From an uncultured Chloroflexaceae bacterium (GTDB taxonomy: Bacteria; Chloroflexota; Chloroflexia; Chloroflexales; Chloroflexaceae), in contig CAKZQX010000664.1 of NCBI GenBank assembly GCA_937141995.1, positions 1 through 5,225 on the forward strand: 5,225 nucleotides of DNA. Direction: 5' to 3'. The notes beneath the pieces are model-generated. The model searched no databases, had not been told where the DNA came from, and worked only from the letters and a program-made list of their open reading frames with translations. Of the stretch, positions 4,985-5,225 are shown in pieces. How positions within the stretch are numbered: the first letter of the stretch is position 1; each line of letters begins with the position of its first letter. A program made the position numbers and the translations under genes.

Positions 4985-5131
4985 CCGGCAGCGATACCCG
5001 ACCGGCGATGTGACTGCGCAGCTTACGCACATCCAGCGGTCACACTTTACACAACGCAGCGTCGCCTCATTTTCAGGATGCACCGGGCAGTAGTGCAGAT
5101 CGTCAGTTGTTGGGATTGCGTCAGATGCCAT
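4985..5131 (-). pseudogene. B-box/rhomboid-type N-terminal zinc finger, truncated
   Basis: The minus strand from the ATG at 5131 encodes a compact zinc-binding module: Cys15-x2-His18, Cys27-x2-Cys30, Cys35-x2-Cys38, then PVGYRC with Cys48. This pattern (C..HP...LRC..C.R..C..CAV..PVGYRC) is typical of the short B-box-like finger at the N-terminus of rhomboid-family and related membrane proteins in Chloroflexota and Actinobacteria. In that pattern a last Cys usually follows two residues after GYRCR-like sequence. Here it is missing (Ile51), and the sequence downstream is the antisense of the plus-strand sensor gene. The open frame continues to 4694 but contains no rhomboid or other membrane domain. 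The gene therefore appears cut just after the finger. It starts 14 nt after the stop of an upstream minus-strand gene, as expected in an operon. Confidence 0.7.
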
Positions 5132-5145
5132 AGTTGTTGAATTTC

Positions 5146-5225
5146 CTATTCCCCCGGCGTCGATTCCAGCGCTCGCCGCTTCGCATGATGCGCATCACGC
5201 GGGATACGTGGCTCTAACCGATCCA
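5146..5225 (-). CDS. C-terminal end of a minus-strand gene (runs in from right edge)
   Basis: Twenty-five codons plus the stop TAG (5146-5148) are visible, encoding a charged tail that ends RRALESTPGE. The reading frame is open to the window edge. The next minus-strand gene, the zinc-finger fragment, begins 14 nt downstream, so the two were probably co-transcribed. The fragment is too short to identify. The opposite strand is also open over this stretch, so this call rests partly on its tight fit with the zinc-finger start. Confidence 0.45.
   Translation of the reverse strand, partial: DRLEPRIPRDAHHAKRRALESTPGE

Noticed and set aside
5094..5225. Plus-strand open frame to the right edge that reads like protein (VVGIASDAIVVEFPIPPASI and onward)
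   Set aside because: It has no start codon after the TAG at 5091-5093 and lies opposite the zinc-finger gene start and an upstream gene end, both of which fit together as an operon. The Cys/His pattern on the minus strand is far stronger evidence.
1..5225. CRISPR array, tRNA or rRNA gene, or complete insertion sequence
   Set aside because: No regularly spaced direct repeats, no cloverleaf-like segment or conserved rRNA stretch, and no transposase motifs were seen on either strand.

Overview
The window looks like chromosome from a GC-rich Chloroflexota bacterium of the Roseiflexus/Chloroflexus type. This is an inference from protein style (a PDZ-type membrane protein, a B-box/rhomboid-type zinc finger, a double-domain secreted acidic protein), from G-rich and palindromic intergenic tracts, and from start sites that look leaderless. 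No gene in it fixes the genus.

Left part (1-2592): a membrane protein with a PDZ-like loop runs off the left edge on the minus strand. It is divergent from a plus-strand gene for an aminoglycoside-phosphotransferase-fold protein whose catalytic Asp and metal-binding Asn are both replaced. The two share a 167-bp region with a clear minus-strand promoter and a perfect 12-bp palindrome. Next comes an intact 6-phosphogluconolactonase (pgl), the only confidently named enzyme here. It works in the oxidative pentose phosphate pathway. The gap before it holds a G-rich tract and competing inverted repeats.

Middle (2593-3655): a 355-bp gap carries a good sigma-70-type promoter, an approximately 88-nt leader and a strong Shine-Dalgarno sequence. 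It leads into a secreted, lysine-free, very acidic protein made of two tandem domains, each with a DxDGD loop.

Right part (3656-5225): this stretch looks rearranged and decaying. After the secreted-protein gene come a G-quadruplex motif, a MITE-like palindromic element, an unidentified coding-like remnant split across two frames, and an AT-rich stretch (about one third GC by hand count). Then follows the N-terminal part of a membrane sensor protein. Near position 4985 its coding sequence runs head-on into the N-terminal zinc finger of a minus-strand gene of the kind that precedes rhomboid-type membrane domains. Both genes appear truncated at one junction. The C-terminal end of another minus-strand gene lies just upstream of the zinc-finger gene, as in an operon.

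The genes do not form one obvious pathway. The most notable points are the head-on fusion of two gene fragments, the predicted pseudokinase, the duplicated acidic exoprotein, and a contrast between apparently leaderless genes and genes with long Shine-Dalgarno leaders.
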